Positions 23,702-32,522 of a DNA stretch of 64,000 nucleotides are shown in pieces (positions within the stretch are counted from its first letter, which is position 1; the number at the start of each line of letters is the position of its first letter). The notes under the pieces were generated by a model. The model did not search any database. It was not told the DNA's origin and saw only the letters and a program-made list of their open reading frames with translations. The position numbers and the translations under genes were made by a program. Source of the stretch: Glycomyces artemisiae. GTDB taxonomy: Bacteria; Actinomycetota; Actinomycetes; Mycobacteriales; Micromonosporaceae. The DNA lies in the NCBI RefSeq assembly GCF_003002955.1, contig NZ_PVTJ01000006.1:346502-410501 (forward strand). The letters are read 5' to 3'.

Positions 23702-24619
23702 ATGTCAGCAGAAGGCGGCACCAAGGCGATCGTCGCGGCCCTCGCGGCGAACACGGGCATCGCTATCAGCAAGTTCGTGGCGGCGGCGATCACCGGCTCG
23801 GCGTCGATGCTCGCCGAGGGCGTGCACTCCGTCGCCGACGCGGCCAACCAGGTCCTGCTCCTGATCGGCGGCAAGGCCTCCCGCAAGGCCGCCAGCCCCG
23901 CGCACCCGTTCGGATACGGGCGCGAGCGCTACATCTACGCGTTCATCGTCTCGATCGTCCTGTTCTCCATCGGCGGCGTGTACGCGCTCTACGAGGGCTG
24001 GCACAAGCTCCAGGACACCGAGCACGGCCTGGAGACGCCGCTCGTGGCCGTCATCGTCCTGCTCGTGGCGATCACCCTGGAGTCGTTCTCGCTGCGCACG
24101 GCGGTGAAGGAGTCGAACGCGGTGCGCGGCAAGCAGTCCTGGGTCAAGTTCATCCAGGGCTCCCGCTCCCCCGAGCTGCCCGTGATCCTCCTGGAGGACA
24201 TCGGCGCGCTCGTCGGCCTCGTGCTCGCGCTCCTGGGCGTGGGCCTCACCTGGATCACCCACAACTCGGTCTTCGACGCCCTGGGCACCATGAGCATCGG
24301 CGTGCTGCTGGTGTGCATCGCGATCGTGCTCGCCATCGAGATCCGCTCGATGCTCATCGGCGAGTCCGCCACGCAGGAGGACATCTCGGCCATCGAGGGC
24401 GCGATCAAGCAGGACGGCACGAGCACCCTCATCCACCTCAAGACCCTGCACGTCGGCCCCGACGAGCTGCTGGTCGCCGCGAAGGTCGGCATCGACCGCA
24501 CCGAGACCGGCGCGCAGGTCGCCGCCGAGATCGACGCGGCCGAGGCGCGCATCCGCGCCGCCGTGCCCAAGGCGAAGCTCATCTACATCGAGCCGGACAT
24601 CCAGCGCACCGAGGCTTAG
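23702..24619 (+). CDS. Cation diffusion facilitator (CDF) transporter
   Basis: Divalent-metal exporter of 305 residues. Five to six membrane helices carry the metal-site motif HSVADAANQ (His42, Asp46) in helix 2 and LLEDIGALVG in helix 5, the D/E-x-x-x-D pattern of the second half of the site. A cytoplasmic domain follows (LIHLKTLHVGPDELLVAAKV). The HPFGYGRERY loop is typical of zinc/manganese/iron CDFs. The true start is the ATG at 23702, with GGAAGGA upstream; the open frame extends much further but is not coding. The Smr gene follows after 9 bp. Confidence 0.93.
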   Translation: MSAEGGTKAIVAALAANTGIAISKFVAAAITGSASMLAEGVHSVADAANQVLLLIGGKASRKAASPAHPFGYGRERYIYAFIVSIVLFSIGGVYALYEGWHKLQDTEHGLETPLVAVIVLLVAITLESFSLRTAVKESNAVRGKQSWVKFIQGSRSPELPVILLEDIGALVGLVLALLGVGLTWITHNSVFDALGTMSIGVLLVCIAIVLAIEIRSMLIGESATQEDISAIEGAIKQDGTSTLIHLKTLHVGPDELLVAAKVGIDRTETGAQVAAEIDAAEARIRAAVPKAKLIYIEPDIQRTEA

Positions 24620-24628
24620 GCTGCGGTC

Positions 24629-24904
24629 ATGGCGAAACTGGTGCTGGACCTGCACGACATCTACAACAAGGGCGACCAGATCGAGAAGGCGCTGCGGGAC
24701 GTGATCGAAGAGGCGGTCGCGAAGAAGATCGACCTCGTCGAGATCATCCCCGGCAAGGGCTCGGGGCAGCTCAAGAAGAAGGTGCTGCGGTTCCTGGACC
24801 AGAAGGACGTCAAGGCCATGTACCACCGGGTCGACAAGGACTCGAAGAACTTCGGCAGGCTGTTCGTCCACTTCCAGCACAAGGACAAGCGCAAGAAGCG
24901 CTAG
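24629..24904 (+). CDS. Small Smr-domain protein
   Basis: 91-residue stand-alone Smr (small MutS-related) domain. The LDLHDIYNKGDQIEKAL start is the Smr LDLHxxxxxxA motif, and IIPGKGSGQLKKKVLRFL is the conserved GKGxxxLKxxV loop that forms the nuclease/DNA-binding site. The C-terminus is strongly basic (KDKRKKR). Smr domains nick DNA or cleave mRNA in different proteins; here the role is unassigned. It is probably co-transcribed with the CDF gene and followed by a hairpin. Confidence 0.88.
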   Translation: MAKLVLDLHDIYNKGDQIEKALRDVIEEAVAKKIDLVEIIPGKGSGQLKKKVLRFLDQKDVKAMYHRVDKDSKNFGRLFVHFQHKDKRKKR

Positions 24905-24913
24905 GGACGCCGA

Positions 24914-24951
24914 CGGCGGCGCGGTCCTCCTCCCCAGGGGCCGCGCCGCCG
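24914..24951. terminator. Hairpin between convergent smr-like and excisionase-like genes
   Basis: 11-bp stem CGGCGGCGCGG / CCGCGCCGCCG around a 16-nt loop, just past the Smr-domain gene stop. Confidence 0.65.
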
Positions 24952-25003
24952 CGCTGTATTCACCTGTCCGGCCTGTGGCGCCCCTGCCGGGCGCCGGCCG
25001 GGG

Positions 25004-25264
25004 TCAGTCGACCCGGTCGCCGTCGGCGCCGAGGACCTCCAGCAGCCGCAGTACCGGGACCCGGTAGCTGTGGCCGATTCGCAGGACCTGGACGGGGAAG
25101 TCCCCGTCCTTCGCCAGCCGGTACGCGACCGTCCGGCCGATCCCCAGGATCTGCGCCGCGGTCTCGACATTGGTCATCACGCCGAGCTGCTTGACTCGGT
25201 CGACCGTCCAGATGTCGTCCATGGTGGCGACACTCGAAGGCCCCACCTTCGCATTCGGTGTCAT
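25004..25264 (-). CDS. Excisionase/MerR-type small HTH protein
   Basis: 86 residues with a winged-helix HTH_17/excisionase domain in the C-terminal two thirds: NVETAAQILGIGRTVAYRLAKDG, then the wing VQVLRIGHSYRVPVLRLLEVL. Such proteins are phage/ICE excisionases or simple regulators. No integrase or att site is visible here, so a regulator is more likely. The ATG at 25264 has GGAGAGG upstream. The gene is divergent from the siderophore operon with 273 bp between. The long frame extending it to 26332 is only the shadow of the ATPase gene. Confidence 0.85.
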   Translation of the reverse strand: MTPNAKVGPSSVATMDDIWTVDRVKQLGVMTNVETAAQILGIGRTVAYRLAKDGDFPVQVLRIGHSYRVPVLRLLEVLGADGDRVD

Positions 25265-25518
25265 GTTCGTCCTCTCCGGCGTCCCGCGCCGACACGGGGT
25301 GCATCGGCGCGATGGTGCCAAGGACCAGTCGAACCCACGCGGCACGTCCGAGTCCAGAGCGGCGCGCCGGTTTTCACTCTTACGCGTGGTGTGCGCGTCC
25401 TCACCGGATGAGAGACCGTTTGGGCGCGAACGGGATTCATTCCCATCAACACCCCTCCCGACCTGGGCGGACCGAGTGTTCCCACTCTGTGACCTTGCGA
25501 GATGCAAACGAGACCGAG

Positions 25519-25537
25519 GTAGGTTAGCCTTACCTAC
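25519..25537 (+). promoter_or_regulatory. IdeR/DtxR iron box
   Basis: gTAGGTTAGCCTTACCTAc matches 15 of 19 positions of the DtxR/IdeR consensus (TTAGGTTAGGCTAACCTAA) and is itself nearly palindromic. It touches the ATG at 25538. TAGCCT inside it lies 7 nt before the start codon, so the box may overlap the -10 of a leaderless message, ideal for iron-dependent repression. Confidence 0.85.
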
Positions 25538-26365
25538 ATGCCAGATGACGCAGGCTTGAACGGCCGCGCCCTCCGACTCGCCTACTTCGGCGACACCGTC
25601 GTCCACGACGCCGACATCGAGCTGCGCGGCGGCGAGGTCACGGCGCTCCTGGGGCCCAACGGGTCCGGGAAGTCCACCCTCCTGCGCTCCCTCGCGCGCC
25701 TCCACCGGCCCGACGCCGGAACCGTCGACTTCCCCGACGGCACCCAGGCGGCCGCCTTGAGCCCCAAGGAGTTCGCCCGCCGCGTCGCCCTCCTCTCCCA
25801 GTCCCGCCCCGTCCCCGGCGGCATCCGCGTCCTCGACGTCGTCGGCTACGGCCGCCACCCCCACCGCGGCCGCTGGCGCCACGGCGACCCCGACGGGCCC
25901 GCGAAGATCCAGCGCGCCATGGAGATCTGCGGCGTCGAGCACATGGCCGAACGCGGCATGGAGGCCCTCTCCGGCGGCGAGCGCCAGCGCGTCTGGCTCG
26001 CCTCCTGCCTCGCCCAGGACACCGCCGTGCTCCTCCTCGACGAGCCCACCAACCACCTCGACCTGCGCTACCAGGTCGAGATCCTCGACCTCGTGCGCGA
26101 CCTCGCCGACGACCACGGCACCGCCGTCGGCGTCGTCCTCCACGACCTCGACCAGGCCGCCGCGGTCGCCGACCGCGCCGTCCTCCTCCACGACGGCCGC
26201 GTCAAGGCCGCCGGGACCCCGGCCGAGGTCCTCACCGCCGAGAACCTCACCGCCGCATACGGCATCGACATCCGCGTCGACGCCGACCCCGCGACCGGCC
26301 TCCTCACGGCCCGGCCCATCGGCCGCCACCACTCCCGCAGGCTCGCGGGCACCACCACCGAATAG
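25538..26365 (+). CDS. Ferric-siderophore ABC transporter ATPase (FepC-like)
   Basis: 275-residue ATPase energising ferric-siderophore uptake. Walker A GPNGSGKST (39-47), the FepC-type VLDVVGYGRHPHRG stretch, signature LSGGERQ (144-150), Walker B LLLDEP (165-170) and switch His202 (VVLHDLDQAA) are all intact. First gene of a three-gene operon (ATPase, binding protein, permease) with an iron box at its start. No biosynthetic gene is adjacent, so it may take up foreign siderophores. Confidence 0.94.
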   Translation: MPDDAGLNGRALRLAYFGDTVVHDADIELRGGEVTALLGPNGSGKSTLLRSLARLHRPDAGTVDFPDGTQAAALSPKEFARRVALLSQSRPVPGGIRVLDVVGYGRHPHRGRWRHGDPDGPAKIQRAMEICGVEHMAERGMEALSGGERQRVWLASCLAQDTAVLLLDEPTNHLDLRYQVEILDLVRDLADDHGTAVGVVLHDLDQAAAVADRAVLLHDGRVKAAGTPAEVLTAENLTAAYGIDIRVDADPATGLLTARPIGRHHSRRLAGTTTE

Positions 26366-26376
26366 AAGGAAACCCG

Positions 26377-27360
26377 ATGCGCAACGCCCTCAAGACGTTC
26401 GCCGTGCCCACGGCACTGGCAGCGGTCCTCGCCGCCTCCGCCTGCGGCACCACCGAAGACGACGGCGCCGACGGCGGCGCCGACACCGGCGGACCGGTCT
26501 CCGTCACCGACTTCCTCGGCCGCACCGTCGAACTCGACGCCCCCGCCGAGAAGGTGGTCGCCCTCGAATGGGCCGAGGTCGAGATCAGCGCGAGCCTCGG
26601 CGTCATGCCCGTCGGCGTCGCCGACCTGGAGGGCTACAACACCTGGGTCGGCGCGGCCGTGCCCCTCGACGACTCGGTCACCGACGTCGGCACCCGCCAA
26701 GAGCCGTCCATCGACGCCATCGCCGGGCTCGGCGCCGACCTCGTCATCATGGAGAGCGACGACGAGGACCTCATCGCCTCCATCGAGGAGTTCGTGCCCG
26801 TCCTCGTCACCGAGGGCTCCAGCGAGACCGACAACCTCGACCGCATGCACCGCGACGTCGACATGATCGCCGAGCTCACCGGCAAGACCGACGAGGCCGA
26901 CGCCCTCTGGGCCGACTTCGAGGCCAAGATCGCCGACACCGAGGCCGCCATCGAGGCCGCCGGGACCGGCACTGTGCCGTACCTGTACGCCGACGGCTGG
27001 GCCGAAGGCGACGCCGTCACCGTGCGCCCCTTCGGCGCCACCTCCCTCGTCGGCTCCCTCGGCACCGCCGTGGGCCTGGAGAACGCCTGGACCGGCGAGA
27101 CCGACGGCGTGTGGGGCCTGGGCGCCACCGACCTCGAAGGCATGGCCCAGTACACCGACACCGAGCTGAAGTTCATCTGGAACAACGCCGACGGCGGGAA
27201 CATCTTCACCGACGGCGTCGCCGGGAACGCCATCTGGGAGAACCTGGCGTTCGTGAAAAACGGCACCATGTACGAACTGCCCCACGGCGTCTGGACCTTC
27301 GGCGGCCCCAAGTCCTCGGAAGCCTTCCTCGACTACTTCGCCGAGGTCTACGCCAGTTGA
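26377..27360 (+). CDS. Iron-siderophore substrate-binding lipoprotein
   Basis: 327-residue FepB/FhuD-class binder. The signal peptide ends in ASAC (Cys23, lipobox), a Gly/Asp spacer follows, then the class III binding fold: VVALEWAEVEISASLGVMPVG, DVGTRQEPSIDAIAGLGADLVI and a long connecting helix. These are typical of iron-complex binders. It starts 11 bp after the ATPase gene and its TGA overlaps the TTG start of the permease gene, so translation of the operon is continuous. Confidence 0.93.
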   Translation: MRNALKTFAVPTALAAVLAASACGTTEDDGADGGADTGGPVSVTDFLGRTVELDAPAEKVVALEWAEVEISASLGVMPVGVADLEGYNTWVGAAVPLDDSVTDVGTRQEPSIDAIAGLGADLVIMESDDEDLIASIEEFVPVLVTEGSSETDNLDRMHRDVDMIAELTGKTDEADALWADFEAKIADTEAAIEAAGTGTVPYLYADGWAEGDAVTVRPFGATSLVGSLGTAVGLENAWTGETDGVWGLGATDLEGMAQYTDTELKFIWNNADGGNIFTDGVAGNAIWENLAFVKNGTMYELPHGVWTFGGPKSSEAFLDYFAEVYAS

Positions 27361-29453
27361 GCACCCTGAGCTCGCCGGCGCGACCGGAGGCTCCGGCCCC
27401 GAGGGCCCCGCGCCTCCTTCCTACCGCGGCGGCCTTCACCCTCACGGTCGGAGCCCTGGTCGCGCTGGCGGCCCTCCACCTCACGCAAGGCACCTCCGAG
27501 GTGGACGCCGGAGACCTGCTCGCGCTGGTCTCCGGCAGCGCCGATCCGGGCGTGTGGCACGTCCTCGAAGGCGCGCGCCTGCCCCGCCTCGCCGGGGCGG
27601 TCCTCGTCGGGATCGCCTTGGGCGCTTCGGGTGTGCTCCTCCAATCGGTGGCGCGCAACCCGCTCGCCAGTCCCGACACGCTCGCGGTGAACGCCGGAGC
27701 GTACCTCGCCGTGACCGCGGTGGCGGCCTTCGGGATCACGCTGCCGTTCGTCTCCGGGCTGGGCGTGGCGTTCGTCGGCGCGCTCTTGACGGCGGGCCTG
27801 GTGCTCGCGCTCTCGGCGGGCGGCGGCGAGTCCGCGACGACCCGCCTGATCCTCGCCGGATCGGCGACCGCGATGGCCGCGAACTCCCTGGTGTCCCTGC
27901 TGATCCTGCTGTTCCAGGAGGAGACCACCGGCCTGTTCGCTTGGGGCTCAGGCAGTCTCAGTCTCGCCGGGTTCCACTCGATGGCCCAGGCCGCGCCGCT
28001 CGTCGTGCTCGCGGTGGCCGCCGCGATGCTGTGGGCGCCGCGCCTGGACCTGCTGCGCCTCGGCGACGACACCGCTTCGAGCCTCGGCGTCCACGTGCGG
28101 CGCACCAGGACCGTCGCCGTCCTCTGCTCGCTCCTCCTCGCGGCGTGCGCGGTCACGATCGCCGGACCGATCGGCTTCGTGGGCCTCGCGGCTCCGGTGA
28201 TCGCCCGCCAGATCGCGCGGCGCTTTCCCGCTCTTCTGGCCCATCGGGTCCTGATCCCCTTCAGCGCCTTGTGCGGCGCGCTGGTCATCGTCGGCGCGGA
28301 CCTCGCCGTCCGCGCGATCCTGGGCGCCGACAAGAGCATCGAGATCCCCGTGGGCGTCACGACCACGCTCCTCGGCGCGGGCGTCATGGTCTGGCTGGCC
28401 CGAACGGTCACCAGCGCAGGCTCGGAAGACCGCCCGGCGATCCTCCACGGCGCCGCCAACCGCAGCCGCCTCGCCTTCCTCCTCATCCTCGGCGGCCTCG
28501 CCGCGGCGTCCCTCGGTGCGCTCTTCGCGGGCATGCTGTCGGGCGACACGATGCTCCTCGGCGGCGACCTGGTCAACTGGGTCGCGGGCAAGACCGGCGC
28601 GAGCTACACGTGGATCATCGAGCAGCGCTACCCCCGCGTCCTCGCCGCGATCCTCGCGGGCGCCGCGCTCGCTTGCGCTGGCGCGGTCACTCAGGGCATC
28701 CTTCGCAACCCCCTCGCCGAACCCGGCCTCCTCGGCGTCACCGCGGGCGCCGGCATCGGCGCGGTCACCCTGATCACTTGGGCCCCTTCGTCAGGCGCGT
28801 GGGCCATCACCGGTGTGGCCGCGGTGGGCGGGCTGGGCGCGTTCGCGCTCGTGTACGCCCTCGCCTGGCGCGGCGGCCTCGACACGTCCCGCCTGGTCCT
28901 CGTCGGCATCGGCGTCTGGTCGATCGGCATGGCCGCGATCACCCTCATCATCCTGGCCTCGGACCCGTGGAACACGCCCAAGGCCATGACCTGGCTCTCC
29001 GGCACCACCTACGGCCGCACGGCCGACCGCCTCATCCCCCTGCTGGCGGCCCTGGTGGTCGTCCTCCCCCTGATCATCGCCCACCGCAAGGAGATCGATC
29101 TCCTGGCGCTGGACGACGACACCCCGAGAACGCTCGGCGTCCGCCTAGAACGCACCAGAATGCTTCTGCTGGGAGCGGCTGCCGTGTTGACGGCCGCGGC
29201 AGTGGCCGTCGTCGGAGTCATCGGCTTCGTAGGCCTGGTGGCACCGCACCTGGCGCGCGGCCTGGTCGGCAGCCGCCACGCAAGAGTCCTCCCGGTCTCG
29301 ATCCTCCTCGGGATACTCCTGGTGAGCCTCGCGGACACGTTGGGCCGCACCGTAATAGCTCCGGCTCAGATCCCGGCGGGCCTGGTCTGCTCGCTGATCG
29401 GGACGCCGTACTTCATCTGGCTGCTGTGGAGGACCCGCACCAGGAGCGCCTGA
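27357..29453 (+). CDS. Fused double FecCD-type siderophore permease (FhuB-like)
   Basis: 698-residue permease holding two FecCD domains in one chain (about 20-340 and 360-695), as in E. coli FhuB, so one polypeptide forms the whole channel. Each half repeats the family motifs: LPRLAGAVLVGIALGASGVLLQ versus YPRVLAAILAGAALACAGAVTQ, then NPLASPDTL versus NPLAEPGLLG, and GPIGFVGLAAPVIAR versus GVIGFVGLVAPHLAR. Start is the TTG at 27357, overlapping the preceding stop (TTGA); no ATG or GTG lies near the family start. This arrangement is less usual in actinobacteria, where separate FecC and FecD genes are common. Confidence 0.9.
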   Translation: MSTLSSPARPEAPAPRAPRLLPTAAAFTLTVGALVALAALHLTQGTSEVDAGDLLALVSGSADPGVWHVLEGARLPRLAGAVLVGIALGASGVLLQSVARNPLASPDTLAVNAGAYLAVTAVAAFGITLPFVSGLGVAFVGALLTAGLVLALSAGGGESATTRLILAGSATAMAANSLVSLLILLFQEETTGLFAWGSGSLSLAGFHSMAQAAPLVVLAVAAAMLWAPRLDLLRLGDDTASSLGVHVRRTRTVAVLCSLLLAACAVTIAGPIGFVGLAAPVIARQIARRFPALLAHRVLIPFSALCGALVIVGADLAVRAILGADKSIEIPVGVTTTLLGAGVMVWLARTVTSAGSEDRPAILHGAANRSRLAFLLILGGLAAASLGALFAGMLSGDTMLLGGDLVNWVAGKTGASYTWIIEQRYPRVLAAILAGAALACAGAVTQGILRNPLAEPGLLGVTAGAGIGAVTLITWAPSSGAWAITGVAAVGGLGAFALVYALAWRGGLDTSRLVLVGIGVWSIGMAAITLIILASDPWNTPKAMTWLSGTTYGRTADRLIPLLAALVVVLPLIIAHRKEIDLLALDDDTPRTLGVRLERTRMLLLGAAAVLTAAAVAVVGVIGFVGLVAPHLARGLVGSRHARVLPVSILLGILLVSLADTLGRTVIAPAQIPAGLVCSLIGTPYFIWLLWRTRTRSA

Positions 29454-29463
29454 ATTGGGGCGG

Positions 29464-29519
29464 GATTCACCAGGGGTTCACCGGCGGGGTCGAGGATCGA
29501 TCCGACCGTTGAACCCCTG
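29464..29519 (+). promoter_or_regulatory. Candidate PHO box and long inverted repeat before the phytase gene
   Basis: ATTCACC (29465) and GTTCACC (29476) are spaced exactly 11 bp, the direct-repeat pattern bound by PhoP in streptomycetes. The second copy overlaps the left arm of an inverted repeat, CAGGGGTTCA (29471-29480) and TGAACCCCTG (29510-29519), which may act as terminator of the siderophore operon. Confidence 0.6.
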
Positions 29520-29534
29520 CTCTTTGGAGGTCCC

Positions 29535-30782
29535 GTGCCCTCACGCCTGCTCGCCCTCACCGCCGTCGGCGCGGTCGCCGCCCTGGTGGCGTCCCCCGTT
29601 CAAGCCGCCGAGCCGGTCACCGCGATCCTCGAAACCCCCGCTCTGTGGTCCGAGGACGACGCCGACGCCGACGACCCCGCGATCTGGGTGAACGAAGCCG
29701 ACCCCGCCGACAGCCTGGTCATCACCACCGCGAAAGAGGCCGGCCTCTACGTCTACGACTTGCAGGGCAACGAACTCCAGCACATCGACCCCCGCCCGGC
29801 CCCCGGCGAGGACGACGCCCCCGGCCGCTACAACAACATCGACCTCATCGAGAACTTCAAACTCGACGGCGAACGCGTCGACCTCGCCGTGGCCTCCGAC
29901 CGGGGCATGGACAACCTGGGCATCTTCAAGATCGAAGACGGTCAGCTGGTGGACGTCACCGATGAGAACGCGGGAACGATCTTCACGGACTCCCAGGAGG
30001 AGATCAACGGGGAGCACACCGCGTACGGCCTGACGACCTGGCAGTCCCGAAGCGGCGCATACGCCCTGGTGAGCAGAAACTCGGAAACGGAAGTCGCGCT
30101 GCTGAAACTCGTGGCAGAGAACGACAAAGTCTCGTGGCAGAAGATCCGAACCCTGGAACTCCCCGCTTCCTTCGAGCTCCCCAACGGGGATGACTGGACC
30201 ACCTGCGACGACCCGGGCCAGTACGCCCAGGTGGAAGGCATGGCGGTAGACGAGGCGACCGGCACGGCCTACCTCGGCCAGGAACTGGTGGGCATCTGGA
30301 AGGTGAGCGCCGACCTCAAGGGCGAGCCCGAACTCGTCGACACCGCAGTCGAATTCGGCGTCCCGGGCGTCTACAACCCCGACACGGACGAGTGCGAATA
30401 CGGGCCCGACCCCGGCTACGGCGGCGACGTCCTCCACACCGACATCGAGGGCCTCACCATCTACTCCACCGGCCACGGCACCGGCTACCTCCTCGCCTCC
30501 TCCCAGGGCGACAACACCTACGCCGTCTACAACCTCCGAGGCTCCAACAACTACCTCGGCTCATTCTCGATCTCCGACGGCGCAGTCGACTCAACGCAAC
30601 ACAGCGACGGCGCCGACGTCGTCAACGTCCCCCTCCCCGGTTACCCGGGCGGCCTCCTCGTCGTCCAAGACGGCGACAACACCCCCGAAGGCACCGACGA
30701 ATCCTCCACCAATTTCAAATACCTCGCCTGGCAAGCCGTAGCCGAAAACCTCGACCTCCGAACCAACTGCACCCGTCGCTAG
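29535..30782 (+). CDS. Secreted beta-propeller phytase
   Basis: Releases phosphate from phytate (inositol hexakisphosphate) outside the cell, usually calcium dependent. 415 residues: a Sec signal peptide (cut near VQA-AE) then a six-bladed propeller. Typical BPP segments are DDADDPAIWVN-like, RYNNIDLIENFKLDG, DLAVASDRGMDNLGIF, the acidic QYAQVEGMAVDEATGTAYLGQE and SSQGDNTYAVYN; the many Asp/Glu residues fit calcium and phosphate sites. GTG start with GGAGG 4 nt before it. It lies behind the siderophore operon but has its own PHO-type repeats, so phosphate starvation is the likely trigger. Confidence 0.92.
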   Translation: MPSRLLALTAVGAVAALVASPVQAAEPVTAILETPALWSEDDADADDPAIWVNEADPADSLVITTAKEAGLYVYDLQGNELQHIDPRPAPGEDDAPGRYNNIDLIENFKLDGERVDLAVASDRGMDNLGIFKIEDGQLVDVTDENAGTIFTDSQEEINGEHTAYGLTTWQSRSGAYALVSRNSETEVALLKLVAENDKVSWQKIRTLELPASFELPNGDDWTTCDDPGQYAQVEGMAVDEATGTAYLGQELVGIWKVSADLKGEPELVDTAVEFGVPGVYNPDTDECEYGPDPGYGGDVLHTDIEGLTIYSTGHGTGYLLASSQGDNTYAVYNLRGSNNYLGSFSISDGAVDSTQHSDGADVVNVPLPGYPGGLLVVQDGDNTPEGTDESSTNFKYLAWQAVAENLDLRTNCTRR

Positions 30783-30792
30783 CACCGAGAAA

Positions 30793-30823
30793 CGGCCGCC
30801 CAGTCCGATGGACCGGGCGGCCG
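30793..30823. terminator. Hairpin between convergent phytase and Rv3235-like genes
   Basis: Stem of CGGCCGCCC and GGGCGGCCG extended by GTCC/GGAC around loop GAT, with one A/C mismatch; 10 bp past the phytase stop. Confidence 0.7.
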
Positions 30824-30835
30824 CATCATGTCCGC

Positions 30836-31186
30836 TTACAGCAGGTGGCGGGGCTGGGTTCGGTCGAGGAGTTCGCAGTGGGCGAGGCGCCAGCCGTGCT
30901 GGGTGGCGGTGAACGAGAACGTCATGGCGAGGTGGGAGCGGCCGTTCTCGACCATTGCGACGACTTCGGCGGTGGTGGCGGTGGGCAGGGTGGCCTTGCG
31001 GACTCGGACCTGGCTGAAGTGGCCGGGGACCCGGCGCCGCACCCGCGCGAACGCGGCCCAGCCTTCGTCGGTGGCGAAGAGGCGGGCTTCAGATGCGGGC
31101 TTGCGGCCGGTGAGCACGTTGAGGAAGAAGCAGGAATAGGAGACGGCTTGGCGCGGGTTCGGAGCGATCTCTTTGCGGCAGTGCAT
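30836..31186 (-). CDS. Rv3235-like (DUF6459) small protein
   Basis: 116 residues. The layout, an N-terminal helix FFLNVLTGRKPASEARLFATDEGWAAFA, a short linker, then a three-stranded sheet VRVRKATLPTATTAEVVAMV ... WRLAHCELL, resembles the mycobacterial Rv3235 family, often found near secA2/RaiA loci. Function is unknown. It has a good promoter, TTGACT-17-TACATT, and a GGAGG ribosome site, so it is probably well expressed on its own. Family assignment is from memory of the pattern. Confidence 0.65.
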   Translation of the reverse strand: MHCRKEIAPNPRQAVSYSCFFLNVLTGRKPASEARLFATDEGWAAFARVRRRVPGHFSQVRVRKATLPTATTAEVVAMVENGRSHLAMTFSFTATQHGWRLAHCELLDRTQPRHLL

Positions 31187-31224
31187 GGTTCCTCCAGGTC
31201 GACCGATGGGAGTCGTTGCAGGAG

Positions 31225-31253
31225 AATGTAGAGGCGACGCTAGGTGAAGTCAA
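31225..31253 (-). promoter_or_regulatory. Sigma70-type promoter of the Rv3235-like gene
   Basis: On the minus strand -35 TTGACT (31248-31253) and -10 TACATT (31225-31230) with a 17-bp spacer, about 40 bp upstream of the start. One of the best consensus promoters in the window. Confidence 0.75.
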
Positions 31254-31421
31254 CAACACCCAAAGTGACTGGAACGCCCCGCGATTCCGATTTTTGTCAG
31301 ACTCGAACGACGAGCGTCGCTTGTAGACGCAGACGTAAGCGACAAGCGCCCAGCAGTAAACGATTCGGCTTGCGGAACCCTACAAAAACCGGAAACTTCG
31401 CTTCAGCGTGTCGCCCAAGCG

Positions 31422-32459
31422 CTATCGCGGCATTCGAGCGACGATCAGGTCCCGGTTGATCGCGTGGTCCACCCGGTGCTCGAAGTCCAGGTAAGGAGCC
31501 GCGTCCAGTACTTCCATCCCCGCGGCCTCCAGCATCTCGGCCATCTCCGAGCGCTCGGTCATGTACGTGTTCCAGGACAAGCCCATCGCGCCGCCCGGCC
31601 GCAGCAGCTCGGCCCAGACCGGGATCGCGGCCTCCAGCAGCTCCGTGGGCCGCCGCGACAGCTCCCGGGTCTCCCGCACCGCGGCGTGCTGCACGCCGTA
31701 CGGCACGTCCGCCACGATGAGGTCGAAACTCCGCCGCCGGTAGACCTCGCCGCTGCGCAGCGTGTCCGCGTTGACGATCTCGATCACCTGCGTCTCGCCC
31801 GCCCGGTGCAGCTCCTTCGTCACCGCGAACTCCACCCGGGTCTGCTGGCCGACGCCGCGGCCGTCCCGCTTCACCCGGCTCGTCAGCGCCTTGTGCTTGA
31901 GCCGCTTGTCCTTCAGCCACCGCTGGATGAACGCCCCGTACGCCTCGAAGTCCCGCTTGTCGACTTCCACCCCATACGCGTCGAACCCGTACATCGCGGC
32001 CTGATTGAGCGTGGTCCCCCGCCCGCACATCGGATCGAACACCTTCAACCCGCCCGCGAGGATCCGCTCCGCCCCGAACGCACTCGCCGCCGTCACGTTC
32101 AGCAGCAGCTTCGTGAACTGCTCGTTCGTCTTCCCCGCGTACTTCAGGATCGACACCAGGTCGTCGTCGTACCGGTCCATCCGCTGCACCGGAATCGGCT
32201 CCAGCATCGTCCCGTGCACCTCGAACAGCGCGAACAGCCCCGACACGTTCGACAGCAGCCGCACATCCCGCCCGCTCAGCGACCCCGACCTGAACACCAG
32301 GTACGGGACCCCGCCGAGCACCCGCTCCTCGACCCCCTCGACCGCCCCATCCAAGGCCCCCAGCCCCAGCACGGCGATCTCATTGGCCACCATCCGCACC
32401 GCACTCCGGGCGAACACCCGGTTGGCAGAAGGGGCGATCAGCATGGCGTACTGCTGCAT
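31422..32459 (-). CDS. TRM11/UPF0020-type RNA methyltransferase
   Basis: SAM-dependent methyltransferase of 345 residues, probably modifying tRNA guanine. Motif I is FDPMCGRGTTL (141-151) and motif IV is DVPYG (251-255), the D/N-P-P-Y type motif with Val in place of the first Pro, as seen in some UPF0020/TRM11 members. The N-terminal 100 residues could be a diverged RNA-binding region. RNA rather than DNA as target is inferred from the family. It is just downstream of a tRNA gene and its terminator, on the same strand, but with no sign of common regulation. Confidence 0.78.
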   Translation of the reverse strand: MQQYAMLIAPSANRVFARSAVRMVANEIAVLGLGALDGAVEGVEERVLGGVPYLVFRSGSLSGRDVRLLSNVSGLFALFEVHGTMLEPIPVQRMDRYDDDLVSILKYAGKTNEQFTKLLLNVTAASAFGAERILAGGLKVFDPMCGRGTTLNQAAMYGFDAYGVEVDKRDFEAYGAFIQRWLKDKRLKHKALTSRVKRDGRGVGQQTRVEFAVTKELHRAGETQVIEIVNADTLRSGEVYRRRSFDLIVADVPYGVQHAAVRETRELSRRPTELLEAAIPVWAELLRPGGAMGLSWNTYMTERSEMAEMLEAAGMEVLDAAPYLDFEHRVDHAINRDLIVARMPR

Positions 32460-32522
32460 TCTCGACGTTCCTAGCGGTCCTCACGGCGGGCACGGGCGCA
32501 GACGAATATAGCAGCGCCCGGA

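Noticed and set aside
25004..25264. Integrated element next to the excisionase-like gene
   Set aside because: No integrase, no tRNA or att repeats and no other phage genes nearby.
25004..26332. 442-residue minus-strand frame extending the excisionase-like gene
   Set aside because: It mirrors the ATPase gene and has Val/Gly/Ala shadow composition; the real gene has its own ATG and ribosome site at 25264.
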